A stretch of DNA of 64,000 bases from Owenia fusiformis (taxonomy: Eukaryota > Annelida > Polychaeta > Sabellida > Oweniidae). Below, one piece after another: positions 47,301 to 57,629 of this stretch. Position numbers and translations under genes: made by a program. How positions within the stretch are numbered: position 1 is the stretch's first letter; each line of letters starts with the position of its first letter. The notes under the pieces are model-generated. The model had not been told where the DNA came from and searched no databases. It worked only from the letters and a program-made list of their open reading frames with translations. The DNA lies in NCBI GenBank assembly GCA_903813345.2, contig CAIIXF020000009.1, positions 29,484,740 to 29,548,739 on the forward strand, read 5' to 3'.

Positions 47301-50300
47301 CAGTGAAGGTTTTCAATGTAAATAACCCAATGGGCCACGATAAACACAATATTGTATAAACCTTAGAAGACACTTCCTAGTGAATATGTTTTTTTGCTTT
47401 TTTATCTAACTGTCAGAATTCTATTACTGCTATCTATTTCCTCTAGGAATTGAACAATATCTAGAGGAAGTTATAATAGAATAACCCGAACAGATGTTGC
47501 CAGTGAAGGGTGGATGAAAAAAGCAAGCTGTTGAATTGACTAATTAGAATTTGAAATATTGAAGAATTTGGAAACTTCAAGGGATAGTTTAAAATAAATA
47601 AAAACCTCAAAAAATCATGAGAACATGAACTCAAAAAATGACTCTCTTGCAGAGTATGTGACAGCAATACATGGTAAGTACTAGGGTTGTGCATCGTTCA
47701 TATTTGTAATTTACAGATTTAAAAGATTTATGTATTAATGAGACTCAAAAACCATTCTTAACTTCTAGCCTATATAATCACCAACTCATCTATCTGTCTC
47801 TGTCCATCTGTCCATCTGCCTGTCTAGTTGATTCTTAACACTTTTTGGATTTTTTCATCTTTTAATGAGTATGGTTATATTTTTACAATTTGTTTTAATA
47901 AAAATCAAATATTGAGCCTGTTCAACCTTATAATCACGCGGTAGTATCTCTTCGGGACGTATCGAAACCACTCCGTCCCGAAAAAACCGTTAATTTGAAT
48001 TTAAAACCTACCCCAGTGTTTTGAAAATCAAGGATTGTGAGTCTCACACTTCACCGTTTTTCTTCAAACTTGTTCCGTACAAAGCTTCACAGAAATACCT
48101 TTCAGTCGATACATTGTTTTCGTGTACAAAGTACCTCGTTTTAGCGGCGTTTTGGTCCCCAGCTGTGAGATAAAGCAAATTTTCATAACTTTCAACTGTA
48201 AGTCAAGTTATCTCGCCAGTCTTTTACCCATTCTCGCCCATAATTTCAGAATGGACTCCCATTACAACCTTCCATCGCTACGTCTTGATTTTTGGGCATC
48301 AAACGCAGCAGTTTCTAAATCATCCACACATCTCTTCAAATTTGACCAATACGTCCCGTCATCTTCCACTACGCCCCGCCGAGTCTATCACTATACACGT
48401 AGAGTTGCATTCTAAAACAATTTGTCCATCGATGTGTCCGTTTGTAGGTTGCCATTGTCGATTCTAAATACTAATCGGATTGTGTTTTAAGATTTACCCA
48501 TTCTTGTCCATTTTCAATATACACGTACCTATAATAGGGTGGTCCAAAATCTCCCTAAAATTTAGATTTCCCGATATTGCAATATAAAGATTTTAATTAC
48601 TGAACAATTGAAAATATTTTTAAGAAACGTTTAAAGTGCCCTATCCTTGAAAAAATGTTAAAATGCGAAAGGATGGGTGATGTCAATTATATTATTTTCA
48701 GCATAACGTTAGAAACATGTATCATTTTATATGGTACACGTTTCATAATGTAATCCAATGGAATCATACAGAAGAAAGGTTGACACACAACAGTTAAAAT
48801 CTTTATATTACATTATCAGACCAAGTCAGTAGATGTTGTTTATATACCAATTAGTGTTGTATGATGATGCATTCTTTATATGAATCTAGAAACGTTTTTG
48901 TGCCAATATTGCTCAATTTTGATAACATCTCCGTTATTTTGAAATTAAGCGTGGCAAAGTTTCCCGATAGATTTAGCTAAAAAAAAGTGGTGCCTGTAGG
49001 GTTATTGAAAATCATACATGATGAAGAAAAAATACATATTCCTGAAATACAACAGTTTAATTTTGAGTTATAAGCCATTTATGAAAACGGCATATTTGTC
49101 AAAATTACCAAAACTTCAAGTGAGACGCATGGCAAAATTTCCCAGGGGTCTAGAGTGGAAATATTTGTACCAAGAGTCAATTTGTAACTAGAATCAATCA
49201 GATGACAGATTTTTGGAAAATTTTTCAGATTTGGACAACCCTAACCTATAACTTTGTTGAACCTGAAGAAACGTATCAACTTTTTGTTAAATAAAGATAG
49301 CAAATTCAGCTGTCTACTGTCTACTGTCAATTTTATAAGTATTTCCCCGGCAGGTTATGTAGATAAAAATTCAAACATAAATAGGCTTTAACACGTAGTT
49401 CAATGGGGAGCTAAGGTTGCCAAACTTATGGAGGGGACAGTATTATGTAAAAGTATATTTTGTCACCAATTACAAGAAAACTTCTACTGCATTATTGAAA
49501 CTATTATCCCGGTAAAGGACCTGTTTCAGATTCTATTACCGCCTCCCCATGAAAAAATATAAATTCATCTGATATTTCAAAATCAATGTACAGGTTTAAT
49601 TATAACATTTATGTGTACACTAGAATCCTGTTGACCTATATTCAGCACTGTATTGATGGTTAGACCATTTATTGTTGCAAAACAAGATTCCAGATTTTAT
49701 TGTGTTTCAAACCAGACACTTGGTTTCCTCACAAAATCAAATACAGGACAATTACATATAATTAAAGTTAAAAAGCAACATCTTCACAAACATTTAAATT
49801 ATCAATTTCATGCAATCAGTTATAGTTATACTCCGTATGCATGCTAAACTTAAGACTGGTGTTAAGAATCGACGGCAAGGCAAACCTATGTAAAATTACA
49901 CAACCACGCGGTAGTATCTCTTCGGGACGTATCGAAACCACTCCGTCCCAAAAAACCGTTAATTTGAATTTAAAACCTACCCCAGTGTTTGAAAATCAAG
50001 GATTGTGAGTCTCACACTTCACCGTTTTTCTTCAAACTTGTTCCGTACAAAGCTTCACAGAAATACCTTTCAGTCGATACATTGTTTTCGTGTACAAAGT
50101 ACCTCGTTTTAGCGGCGTCTTGGTCCCCAGCTGCGAGATAAAGCAAATTTTCATAACTTTCAACTGTAAGTCAAGTTATCTCGCCAGTCTTTTACCCATT
50201 CTCGCCCATAATTTCAGAATGGACTCCCATTACAACCTTCCATCGCTACGTCTTGATTTTTGGGCATCAAACGCAGCAGTTTCTAAATCATCCACACATC

Positions 50301-53300
50301 TCTTCAAATTTGACCAATACGTCCCGTCATCTTCCACTACGCCCCGCCGAGTCTATCACTATACACGTAGAGTTGCATTCTAAAACAATTTGTCCATCGA
50401 TGTGTCCGTTTGTAGGTTGCCATTGTCGATTCTAAATACCAATCGGATTGTGTTTTAAGATTCTTACCATTAACTCAGAGACATATAAAACGTCTCTGCT
50501 TCCTCATAATGGCGGTAAAATGAAGTATGCTATCTTCCCATTGAAGAGTTCAACTAATTTCGTCCAGTGCAATCAGTGAAAATTGAATCAGTGAAATGTA
50601 CCAGTGTGAAAGAAATTATGGTCCTCTGGGGATTATGGTCCTAGTCTCTATTGATTTATATGGTGACCTGATTACAATTATTTTCCTTATTACTTATACA
50701 CAATCAGGGCCAGAAAGGGCCGTTAGGAAAGGGGACCATAATCCCCAGGGGACCATAATTTCTTTCACACCGGCTTTGTTAGTACTTTGCCTTGGATGTC
50801 ATACAGTACATTTACACTGTGGCATGATGATGAACTTCGAAAATATGTATAGTCATGACAAAATGTTCTTTGTGACATAATATTGTATAGTATCATTCTG
50901 ATACGTATTTACATATTTATGTTTAGTGCATAAAATTCATAGCCAGATCAATAATTCGGAGAGAATACGCTGGGCGATAGAATATTAAAAACTATAAAAA
51001 CATTCTTCATAGAATAAAGCAAATAGTGTTATTATCATTTAAGTAGTAACTGCATATGTTTAAAACCACTCTGTTTAAATACAGGTAAATAAATAAATAT
51101 GATGCAATGAAAATTGAAGCTTTCTGTCGAGAGCAATAGTCATCACAATAGTATAGCGTTTTTTCTTTTACATGTTACTTTTTGTACATCATTGATTGAT
51201 CCGCTCTAATCTGCCCTCGGCCGAAAATTTATAATTATTTATGTTGAACATTAGCAAAACAAGATTCCAGATTTTATTGTGTTTCAAACCAGACACTTGG
51301 TTTCCTCACAAAATCAAATACAGGACAATTACATATAATTAAAGTTAAAAAGCAACATCTTCACAAACATTTAAATTATCAATTTCATGCAATCAGTTAT
51401 AGTTATACTCCGTATGTAAACTTAAGACTGGTGTTAAGAATCGACCAAGGCAAACCTATGTAAAATTACACAACGATGAATAAAATGTTTTAGAATACAA
51501 CTCCACGTTTGTCGTCATAGACTCGGCGGGGCGTAGTGGAAGGTGACGGGACGTATTAGTCAAATTTTAAGAGATGTGTGGATGATTTAGAAACTGCTGC
51601 GTTTGCTGCCCAAAAATCAAAACGTAGCGATGGAAGGTTGTAATGGGAGTCCATTCTGAAATTATGGGCGAGAATGGGTAAAAGACTGGCGAGATAACTT
51701 GACTTACAGTTGAAAGTTATGAAAATTTGCTTTATCTCGCAGCTGGGGACCAAAACGCCGCTAAAACGAGGTACTTTGTACACGAAAACAATGTATCGAC
51801 TGAAAGGTATTTCTGTGAAGCTTTGTACGGAACAAGTTTGAAGAAAAACGGTGAGGTGTGAGACTCACAATCCTTGATTTTCAAACACTGGGGTAGGTTT
51901 TAAATTCAAATTAACGGTTTTTTCGGGACGGAGTGGTTTCGATACGTCCCGAAGAGATACTACCGCGTGACAACGATGAACAAAATGTTTTAGAATACAA
52001 CTCCACGTTTGTAGTCATAGACTCGGCGGGGCGTAGTGGAAGGTGACGGGACGTATTAGTCAAATTTTAAGAGATGTGTGACTTACTTGACTTACTTGAC
52101 TTACAGTTGAAAGTTATGAAAATTTGCTTTATCTCGCAGCTGGGGACCAAAACGCCGCTAAAACGAGGTACTTTGTACACGAAAACAATGTATCGACTGA
52201 AAGGTATTTCTGTGAAGCTTTGTACGGAACAAGTTTGAAGAAAAACGGTGAAGTGTGAGACTCACAATCCTTGATTTTCAAACACTGGGGTAGGTTTTAA
52301 ATTCAAATTAACGGTTTTTTCGGGACGGAGTGGTTTCGATACGTCCCGAAGAGATACTACCGCGTGATAATATTAATATGAGCTTTAGATTTTTCATCAA
52401 TCAACTGTTTCATAGATGGAATTGCTGGTTCAATGTACAGTTTGGACTGTAGGCCTAATAGCACAATGTCTTTTGGCATCCTTACCTCAGCATGTTGTCC
52501 AGGATTGAGGACTTTACCACATTCTTCACATCTGAGACATTGCCTGTGCCAGTCCTTGCCTAAAGAAGTCTTTGCTTCAGCTGGAAGTGAGATATCAAAT
52601 TATCAAATTCCTGTTTACCAGGTATTAGATAACAGGTCCATGGAATAACTACTGTACTCTCCGTAATTTCCATGTGCTACTTTATTTCTGATTTTGTGAA
52701 ATACTGAAATATAACAGTCATGAAAAATTTCAATAGTTCTAATTTGTTCCCTGATAGTGACCTTCAGCCTTGACATGCATATTATATTATATATGTATGT
52801 TTAATGCACTATGGCTACAAGACGTGACATCCCTCATGGGCAAAGCCAGGGGATGCGATCACTCCACCCTACCCCCACAAAAGACAAGGCATTAACATGA
52901 CAAAATGTCACCACCTCTTTGCTCCCCATATTATGAGTTCAATCTCAAGTCAGATTTGAATTTCTGAAAACTTCTAGATGATTTTGAAAAAATAAATTGG
53001 TGAATTTGAAGCAAGTTAAAAAGACCTTTTTTGAACATAAGAAGGTCATTGAAGGTGAAATCTCAAATCTATAGTCAAATTTGAACTTCTGAGAACTTGT
53101 AGATGATTTTGATAAAAAAAAATCAAAAAAATTGGTCAATTTGAAGCAAGATGAAAAAAGACCTTTTTGACCATGAGAAGGCCATTGAATGTCAAATCTA
53201 TAGTCAGAGTTGAACTTCTGAGAACTTGTAGATGATTTTGAAAAAAGGTCAATTTGAAGCAAGTTGAAAAAAGACCTTTTTGACCTTGAGAAGGTCATTG

Positions 53301-55686
53301 AAGGTAAAAAAAGCCAGCTTTGAACTTTTGATAACTTGCAGATGATTTTGAAAAAAAAATTGGTCAATTTGAAGCAAGTTGAATTTTTTTACCTTTTTTT
53401 ACCTTGACAAGGTCATTGAAGGTCAAATCTTTTTTGACCTTAAGAATGTCATTGAATGTCAAAACTATAGTCAGATTTCAACATTTGAGAACTTGTAGGT
53501 GATTTAAAAAAATTGGTCAATTTGAAGCAAGTTCAAAAACGACCTTTTTGACCTTGAGAAGGTCATTGAAGGTCAAATCAAATCAAAAGTCAGATTAGAA
53601 CTTTTGATAACTTGTAGATGATTTTGAAAAAAAGATTGGTCAATTTGATGCAAGTTGAAAAAAGACCTTTTAGACCTTTTTTGACCTTGAAAATGTCATT
53701 GAAGGCCAAATCTTTAATATAAAGTCAGATTTGAACTTCTGAAATCTTGTAGAAGACTTTGAAAAAAATTGTCAGTCTAAACCATGGGGTACCATCGAAT
53801 AATTTTGGCAACGTACCGGAGAACGACATTTTACTAAGAAATGGCAATAATTTAGCACAATATATTTTTTAACTAGAGTTCTACTTTGATTTGACAAAAG
53901 TAAGTATTCCATGCAATGGCTATTTCATTCATGAGTTTGTAGGAATTCAGTTGGAACCCAGTTCTGATCAAGTACGAAGTTATTGAAATCGGCGCAGTCT
54001 GACTTTACTCCGAAAGATGGTTTTTCGATTATAACTTTTTACAACATTTAAGTATAGACTTTTGAAAAAAGTACAGAATAGTCCTTATACTATTGAATAA
54101 TTCTGTTATTTCTGATTCACACGACTCTGATTTGTTTAATTAAAAAAAAAGTTTTAAAAATATTACTTAGGAATGTAACCGGAGCTGGGAACGTAACCGG
54201 AGCAGATCAGTTGAATTATATAATTTAAAAAAATAAAATATATGATTTAAAGCATATATATTAATAAATACGCATTCAAACAATCCTGTATGTTTTTAAA
54301 TTAGTATATGTGCTTTAAATCATATATTTTAATTTTCGAAAGTAAGTGTCGAAAGAAACATTGACTCGAGTCTGTGCTGAGATATACAAAAGTTAGGTCT
54401 TGTAAATATGTTTCTATTTTTCATAAACTGTTGCAATATGATGTATTTGAATGCTTATTTAATTCAAATTACTAAAGATAAAACACTTATTCTAGTGAGA
54501 AGTTCATATGGTTAAAATAACGAAATAATGAAATGTTAACATGTGTCTACTTAACAGTTTGTTCTATGTCATCCATCCTGCTAGGTTACATTGTGGAACG
54601 CAGCCAAAAACGACAATGAAGGCAACAACATATCGATATTGATCTTAGCAGAATTTTGGGAAATTTAGATCATCCATTTTGCAAGCTCACGTGACTGATC
54701 ATTGTCGATCTATTGATTCATAAAGACCTGAAATGATGCATTCAAATAAGAACGCCTCCTAAATGGAAATACTACACATAAAGAAGTGAAAAACAACGAA
54801 CTAAATTTGAAAGATCGCAACGTTCGCTACTTTGTTCAATTCCGGAAATCTCCAAGGGGCTGCAAATGGGAAATTTTTTAGATTTAGATTTTATAACTTC
54901 AGAATACTGCCTAATTGTCATGTTTGGCTGCGTTCCACAATGCAACCTAGCAGGAAACTGCTAAGTAGACACATGGTAGCATTTCATTATTTCATTATTT
55001 TAAGGACAGGGTACATGTTGGGAAATTTTCTGCATTCCTCAATTGAGTCACATGTTATTTTTCAAACAAGAATAACTCCTTCCCCACATTGTCTACATCT
55101 TCCAAGTTTGCACAAAGAGTGCACTTATGTGCCTAGAAAAGCTTTGTGAGAAGGTTTGTTTTGTAAAATGTATAAAAAATGAGAAAATTCAGTGAAAAAA
55201 TTTCTGAAAATTTTCTGATTTTTTTCACTAAATTTTCTTGTTTTTTATACACTTTATCAAAACATTCTTCTCACAAGTCTTTTCTAGGCACATAAGTGCA
55301 TTCTTTGTGCAAAACTGGAAGATATAGATAATGTGGGGAAGGAGTGATTCTTGTTTGAAAAATAACATGTGACTCAATTGAGGAATGCAGAAAATTTCCC
55401 ATCATGCACCCTGACCATATGAACTTCTCACTAGAATAAGTGTTTTATCTCTAAATTGAATTTTGAATCGGACTGTATTTGGGAGTATTGATTGATCACA
55501 AAAATATTATAACTAATGAGCCAGATCCATGTCCCGTCCATGTCACACAAGTGCAGTTTGATTGCCCAGAATATATTGCTCTATTATTGGTCCTGGCTGG
55601 GTCAAAAAAACAAAAACATTTTTGGCAGAGAAACGTCACTCACCAAAGTAAACAGGCTTTCCACATCGAGCACATTTTTTGGTCAT
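32370..55686 (-). CDS. RASSF-family protein with LIM, Ras-association and SARAH domains
   Basis: Nine coding exons on the minus strand: 55644-55686, 52486-52580, 44962-45101, 44432-44675, 39506-39673, 38841-38994, 38332-38453, 36302-36399 and 32370-32430. All phases fit, giving 374 residues. The start [16 protein letters not shown] opens a complete LIM domain (C5, C8, H26, C29 and C32, C35, C53, C57). [13 protein letters not shown] block follows at about 120. The RA domain starts at [12 protein letters not shown] (about 219-230) and runs to KIFLLDR near 311. The SARAH helix at about 323-371 ends [16 protein letters not shown]. This is the RASSF1-6 layout closest to RASSF2/4/6; the LIM domain is retained in arthropod RASSF and absent from vertebrate members. 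The family binds Ras-type GTPases through RA and MST/Hippo kinases through SARAH. An acceptor-like TTTCTAG just before the ATG suggests a 5' UTR exon upstream. Confidence 0.92.
32431..33294. other. RASSF last intron, right part; short inverted-repeat fragment
   Basis: About 32527-32672 has a GCGATACCTGTCTAATCTG start and GATTTCACTGTA end, resembling a pogo-type MITE related to the AAGTGGAACACC family. 32855-33190 has overlapping ORFs on both strands (up to 109 aa) with no domain I recognise. No exon is supported. Confidence 0.35.
33295..33673. mobile_element. MITE with TTAAAGGCAGAATCAGAT ends, copy 2
   Basis: 379 bp from TTAAAGGCAGAATCAGATCA to GATCTGATTCTCTCTTTAA, same orientation as 31953-32333 and about 85-90% alike by eye. 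It lies inside the last intron of the RASSF gene. No ORF. Confidence 0.8.
34030..34552. mobile_element. Tc1/mariner-type MITE, TIR GTGTCCCAAAAAAGTGA
   Basis: The left end reads TGAGTGTCCCAAAAAAGTGA and the right end is the complement with TTGTCCCAAAAAAGTGACAA. Both are next to TA-rich flanks. About 520 bp with no transposase, so non-autonomous. Located in the RASSF last intron, about 450 bp before the EF-hand exon. Confidence 0.65.
35008..36053 (+). CDS. EF-hand protein, sarcoplasmic calcium-binding / calexcitin-like (partial)
   Basis: Two exons are clear: 35008-35134 and one starting at 35410. They splice in frame (TATG|GTATG, GAAG|GC). Exon 1 encodes [11 protein letters not shown] and EF-hand loop [12 protein letters not shown]. 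Exon 2 encodes two more canonical loops, [12 protein letters not shown] and [12 protein letters not shown], with the helices typical of the invertebrate SCP/calexcitin family (cytosolic calcium buffers or sensors). The upstream exon with the true start was not found, because a TAG directly precedes 35008. The frame stays open to 36053, but after SANRL (about 35800) the sequence is low-complexity and hydrophobic and unlike the family, which ends shortly after this point. That part may be intron read-through. The gene lies antisense inside the last RASSF intron. Confidence 0.75.
36951..38010. mobile_element. Inverted-repeat DNA transposon, ~1.06 kb, TIR GTAGCCCGGACAG
   Basis: Ends GTAGCCCGGACAGAATTG and its exact complement, each next to TA (36949-36950, 38011-38012), fitting Tc1/mariner. 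The inverted repeats reach about 235-275 bp inward (36951-37185 against 37735-38010), with CATAGTATGA(C/G)TGACGCAAAT as a landmark. The right arm has a ~45-bp insertion near 37935-37980. The 550-bp centre has no convincing transposase. Located in the RASSF intron between exons 38332-38453 and 36302-36399. Confidence 0.8.
39786..39944. mobile_element. Palindromic MITE, TTGTATTCGCRAATGCAAC family, copy 1
   Basis: About 160 bp, near-palindromic. The left end is CTTGTATTCGTAAATGCAAC and the right end is the complement of CCTGTATTTGCGAATGCAA. It shares TAGTCATAAAATAGTAGG and its terminal words with 46622-46809. It shares a RASSF intron with the 4.4-kb foldback element. Confidence 0.75.
40960..41720. 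repeat. Tandem palindromic units inside the foldback element
   Basis: Three units of about 170-200 bp (around 40970-41150, 41365-41510, 41540-41710). Each opens with ACAATTGT plus GACCTCTC and closes with its complement GAGAGGTCTACAATTGT or equivalent. Inside are CGGTATACAATTTTGCC and TACTGTTGACCTCGACC, themselves inverted. The 159-aa open frame at 41289-41768 is a by-product of this repetition. Confidence 0.75.
42520..44060. repeat. Diverged ~300-bp tandem repeats with long C tracts
   Basis: The words CACTTTGAAAGTGCCCAGA, AGCACCAAATAGCATC and CCACCCCTCACACCCC recur near 42660, 42970, 43235, 43490 and 43855, alternating with AGTGCCCAGACATCATC and AAATAGCTCCTTGAT. Pure C runs of up to about 16 occur near 42890 and 43420. 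It forms the right interior of the foldback element. Open frames here are artefacts of low complexity. Confidence 0.75.
45288..45420. repeat. Short tandem repeat, GGTTTAACCAAATTTG-type
   Basis: A ~57-bp segment (GTTTCACCTTGGCAAGTTG plus GGTTTAACCAA) is duplicated in tandem, with shorter GTTTAACCAAGTTGTTTTG pieces on both sides. In RASSF intron 3. Confidence 0.75.
45965..46138. repeat. AAGTGGAACACC-type short inverted-repeat element
   Basis: From CAGTAAAACATGTCTAAGTG to the complement end ACAGGTTTCACTGTA, with GGAGGTGTTCTACTTATAG and GGTTCATTTAACATTAAGTC as internal landmarks. It is the intact reference for the copy split at 17681-18292. In RASSF intron 3. Confidence 0.7.
46527..46600. repeat. 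20-bp tandem repeat, 3.7 units
   Basis: Unit GCATCATGGGCTGGCCAAGG repeated with a single change (GGACTGG). In RASSF intron 3, 22 bp from the palindromic MITE at 46622. Confidence 0.9.
46622..46809. mobile_element. Palindromic MITE, TTGTATTCGCRAATGCAAC family, copy 2
   Basis: 188 bp. The left arm TTTGTATTCGCGAATGCAAC continues through GCCTGTCGGCTACCGGATT. The right arm is its complement over about 50 bp. The centre contains imperfect copies of ACTATT and AAATATGAAT. Same family as 39786-39944. Confidence 0.85.
47935..48490 (+). repeat. B element (CACGCGGTAGTATCTC), copy 1, forward
   Basis: About 555 bp starting CACGCGGTAGTATCTCTTCG. A hairpin TTCGGGACG / CGTCCCGAA sits at the start. It holds a 97-codon ATG frame (48122-48415) repeated almost exactly at 50090-50383; no domain is recognised. 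Four copies occur within 4.5 kb, all in RASSF intron 3. Confidence 0.85.
48491..49676. other. RASSF intron 3 between repeat copies; nothing recognised
   Basis: AT-rich, no exon-like segment. Phrases such as AATCTCCCTAAAATTTAGATTTCCCGAT suggest old repeat sequence, but no second copy is present in this window. Confidence 0.4.
49677..50463 (+). repeat. A unit plus B element copy 2, forward
   Basis: A unit 49677-49904 (GCAAAACAAGATTCCAGATT to TTACACAAC), then B copy 2 from CACGCGG at 49905 to about 50463. B copy 2 differs from copy 1 at only a few positions. The same A unit is followed at 51254-51474 by B in the opposite orientation. Confidence 0.85.
50601..50772. mobile_element. 172-bp palindromic MITE
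   Basis: Ends CCAGTGTGAAAGAAATTATG and the complement of CCGGTGTGAAAGAAATTATG; about 42 bp of near-perfect inverted repeat including CTGGGGATTATGGTCC. No ORF of its own. Confidence 0.8.
51254..52366 (-). repeat. A unit plus two inverted B elements (copies 3 and 4)
   Basis: A unit 51254-51474, then B copy 3 inverted (51475-51969, ending TACTACCGCGTG) and B copy 4 inverted (51970-52366, same ending). Copy 4 lacks about 120 bp in the middle, where ACTTACTTG is repeated at the deletion junction. Copies 3 and 4 share an ACAACGATGAA(T/C)AAAATG start. It ends 120 bp from RASSF exon 52486-52580. Confidence 0.85.
52951..53775. repeat. Diverged ~100-130-bp tandem repeats
   Basis: Recurrent words GAGAACTTGTAGATGATTTT, GGTCAATTTGAAGCAAGTTG and GACCTTGAGAAGGTCATTGA, about seven units with indels. 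In RASSF intron 1 (52581-55643). Confidence 0.85.
54227..54345. repeat. AT-rich inverted repeat
   Basis: AAAATATATGATTTAAAGCA at about 54233 is the near-complement of TGCTTTAAATCATATATTTT at about 54310. About 30-bp arms and a 60-bp loop. Confidence 0.7.
54460..55466. mobile_element. Inverted-repeat element with a second palindrome nested in its right arm
   Basis: Outer arms: 54460-54515 (AAACACTTATTCTAGTGAGA) pairs with 55411-55466. The arms continue inward as 54516-54625 (CTGCTAGGTTACATTGTGG) pairing with 54907-55003. The right arm is interrupted by 55004-55414. If that is removed, the two arms form one continuous inverted repeat of about 165 bp. Confidence 0.8.
55004..55414. mobile_element. 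411-bp palindromic element, nested
   Basis: Arms of about 200 bp meet at about 55205 with almost no loop. Ends are GGACAGGGTACATG(T)TGGG and the complement of GGTCAGGGTGCATGATGGG. Landmarks: CCTCAATTGAGTCACATG on the left and CATGTGACTCAATTGAGG on the right. No ORF. It interrupts the right arm of 54460-55466, so it is younger. Confidence 0.85.
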
Positions 55687-57629
55687 GACTAGAAATACAG
55701 AAAAAAAGTAGTCATGCGGACGCCTATCAGCACAATCTCATATCGCGTTGAGGAAACATTATTATTCTGCAATATATTTGAATATTTTGCCAAATTACTC
55801 AACCGGAAGTACTTTGAAAGTCTCACACCACAATTTATTTATTGTCAACGTTTGGACGTGACATCTATTTGAGGTAGGATAGGTTAGAGAATACCTGCCC
55901 AATACAGGGTGAGCCAATATAAGATATTAGATGGAAAAACTCCAAAATAAATCGTTGTTGCTTGAAACCTGTCCTGAATACTGGCTATGATGTTATTCTT
56001 ACATTTGTCAAAATTTCTGAAACTGAAAAAAATCACTCACCTCGATATCGACAAAAGTTTCAGTTTTGAATTTGATCGACTGTGAGAACAAAATTCAAGC
56101 TGAGCTAAACGGTTTTCGTTAACTACGTCATCTAGTGAATGAATCGCTGACCTACCTATAGACTACCACCTATAAGTTTATCGAATAAAAATGACATTTT
56201 TGGATCCAAGATGGAAAGTAAAAAAATTGTAAACTCCGCTTGACATATTCCATGTCACTATATTTTCTTCTTGATGAGACACATCAGAACTTGGAATTCA
56301 TATCCATTCAACAAAATCGCAGAAAAGTATGTAAATTAGGTGTTCAACATGTTCAATTGTGTTAATATTCTCGATATTATTCCTTCAAGGCCGTCCTTTA
56401 CTGTAAACTGTAATATTTGGACATATTTTTACAAATTCAACAAATGACAAGATTTTGAATGCCTATATAAAAATGACATTGTTAAAAATGGTATTTCCAG
56501 ACCAGAATAAAAGCACAACATAAAAAAGTAGATTGGTTGAGCCAGAACTCAAACTATTGTCTGATCCCGTGGGAAGCGAGCATTTTCCCTCTTGAACACC
56601 CAGGCTTATTAATACAAGAGGTGGTCAATGAATGCTATGCATTTAAACGGCTCTAATATACCAGTTATGTCATATTCCAAGGCAAAATTTTTTCAAGAAA
56701 TCGAATGGCTGGCGAACACGAAATTGTTATCATGACACCTTCATTTTGAGTATTTGTACCAAATCTTTGCCCCATTTGATCATCACCGTATACATTCTCT
56801 CATTTTAGCTCAAAATATCACCAGGGACATCGGAACAACCCACGATTGCTTTTCATCGACAGGTGCAGGTTTAACCAAACCAAAATTCTTCATTCTACCA
56901 AGTTTGGGTTCTGTAAACCTGGTAAAATGGCCACAAAATCGTGACCATTCGGCATAGATACTAGTATTCCGTAATTCCGCTGCGTGGACGGAATTTGACA
57001 AAACTTCAATCTCCTACCTTTGCGGGGTATTTGAAGAGTGTCTGTTTATGCCCAACAATCAATCATTATTGAGTACAAGTACGATTTCACCGTGAAATTC
57101 AACATTCTATCACGTTTAAATTCACTAAAGCGAGTTCGCTAATGACGCGCAGTTCTTACCTAGAAAGGTAAATCCCTTGCTACGTCAATTTTCATCGTTT
57201 TAAAAGATTGCAGAATTTTGACTTTTTTTGAAAATTTGTGCAGAATTTCAATTTTCTCCTTGCAGAATTTGCTTTTTTTCTTGCAGAATTTTGATATTAT
57301 TTTTTTCATGCAGAAAACTAGTATCTGTGATTAAGAATGGACTTATGAAACATAGTGGATTGAAAGAACATTGACCAATTGTGTCAAATATGAAAACCTT
57401 TTCAGTATGACCGAGTAACACTTTATTAGGTTACCTTTTTTTGCTCACCCAGTACCACATATTGTGATTGCATCAAACCAGTGTATCCTGCCCACATCCA
57501 GTCCCTTACACAGAACACTGTAATCCAATATTAAAACTAAGTGACATGTAATTTGAGATCATATGGATCAGAAAATATTGTAATGATCCATTTCCTTGAC
57601 TGATAAGAAATTAGATGCTTCCACTTTAT
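55687..57629. other. Upstream flank of the RASSF gene; no further exon recognised
   Basis: It should hold the RASSF 5' UTR and promoter but no clear element was identified. A degenerate tRNA-like stretch on the minus strand (about 56535-56605, AATGCTCGCTTCCCACGGGA then AGTTTGAGTTCTGGCT) may be the head of an old tRNA-derived SINE. Four GCAGAATTT words occur at 57200-57310. Confidence 0.35.

Noticed and set aside
48122-50383. Two near-identical 97-codon ORFs as a gene family
   Set aside because: They lie inside the B repeat; identity reflects repeat copying. The inverted third copy is truncated and no domain or splice context is visible.
56530-56607. tRNA gene on the minus strand
   Set aside because: B-box-like AGTTTGAGTTC and tRNA-like words occur, but acceptor stem and A box do not pair; at best an old SINE head.
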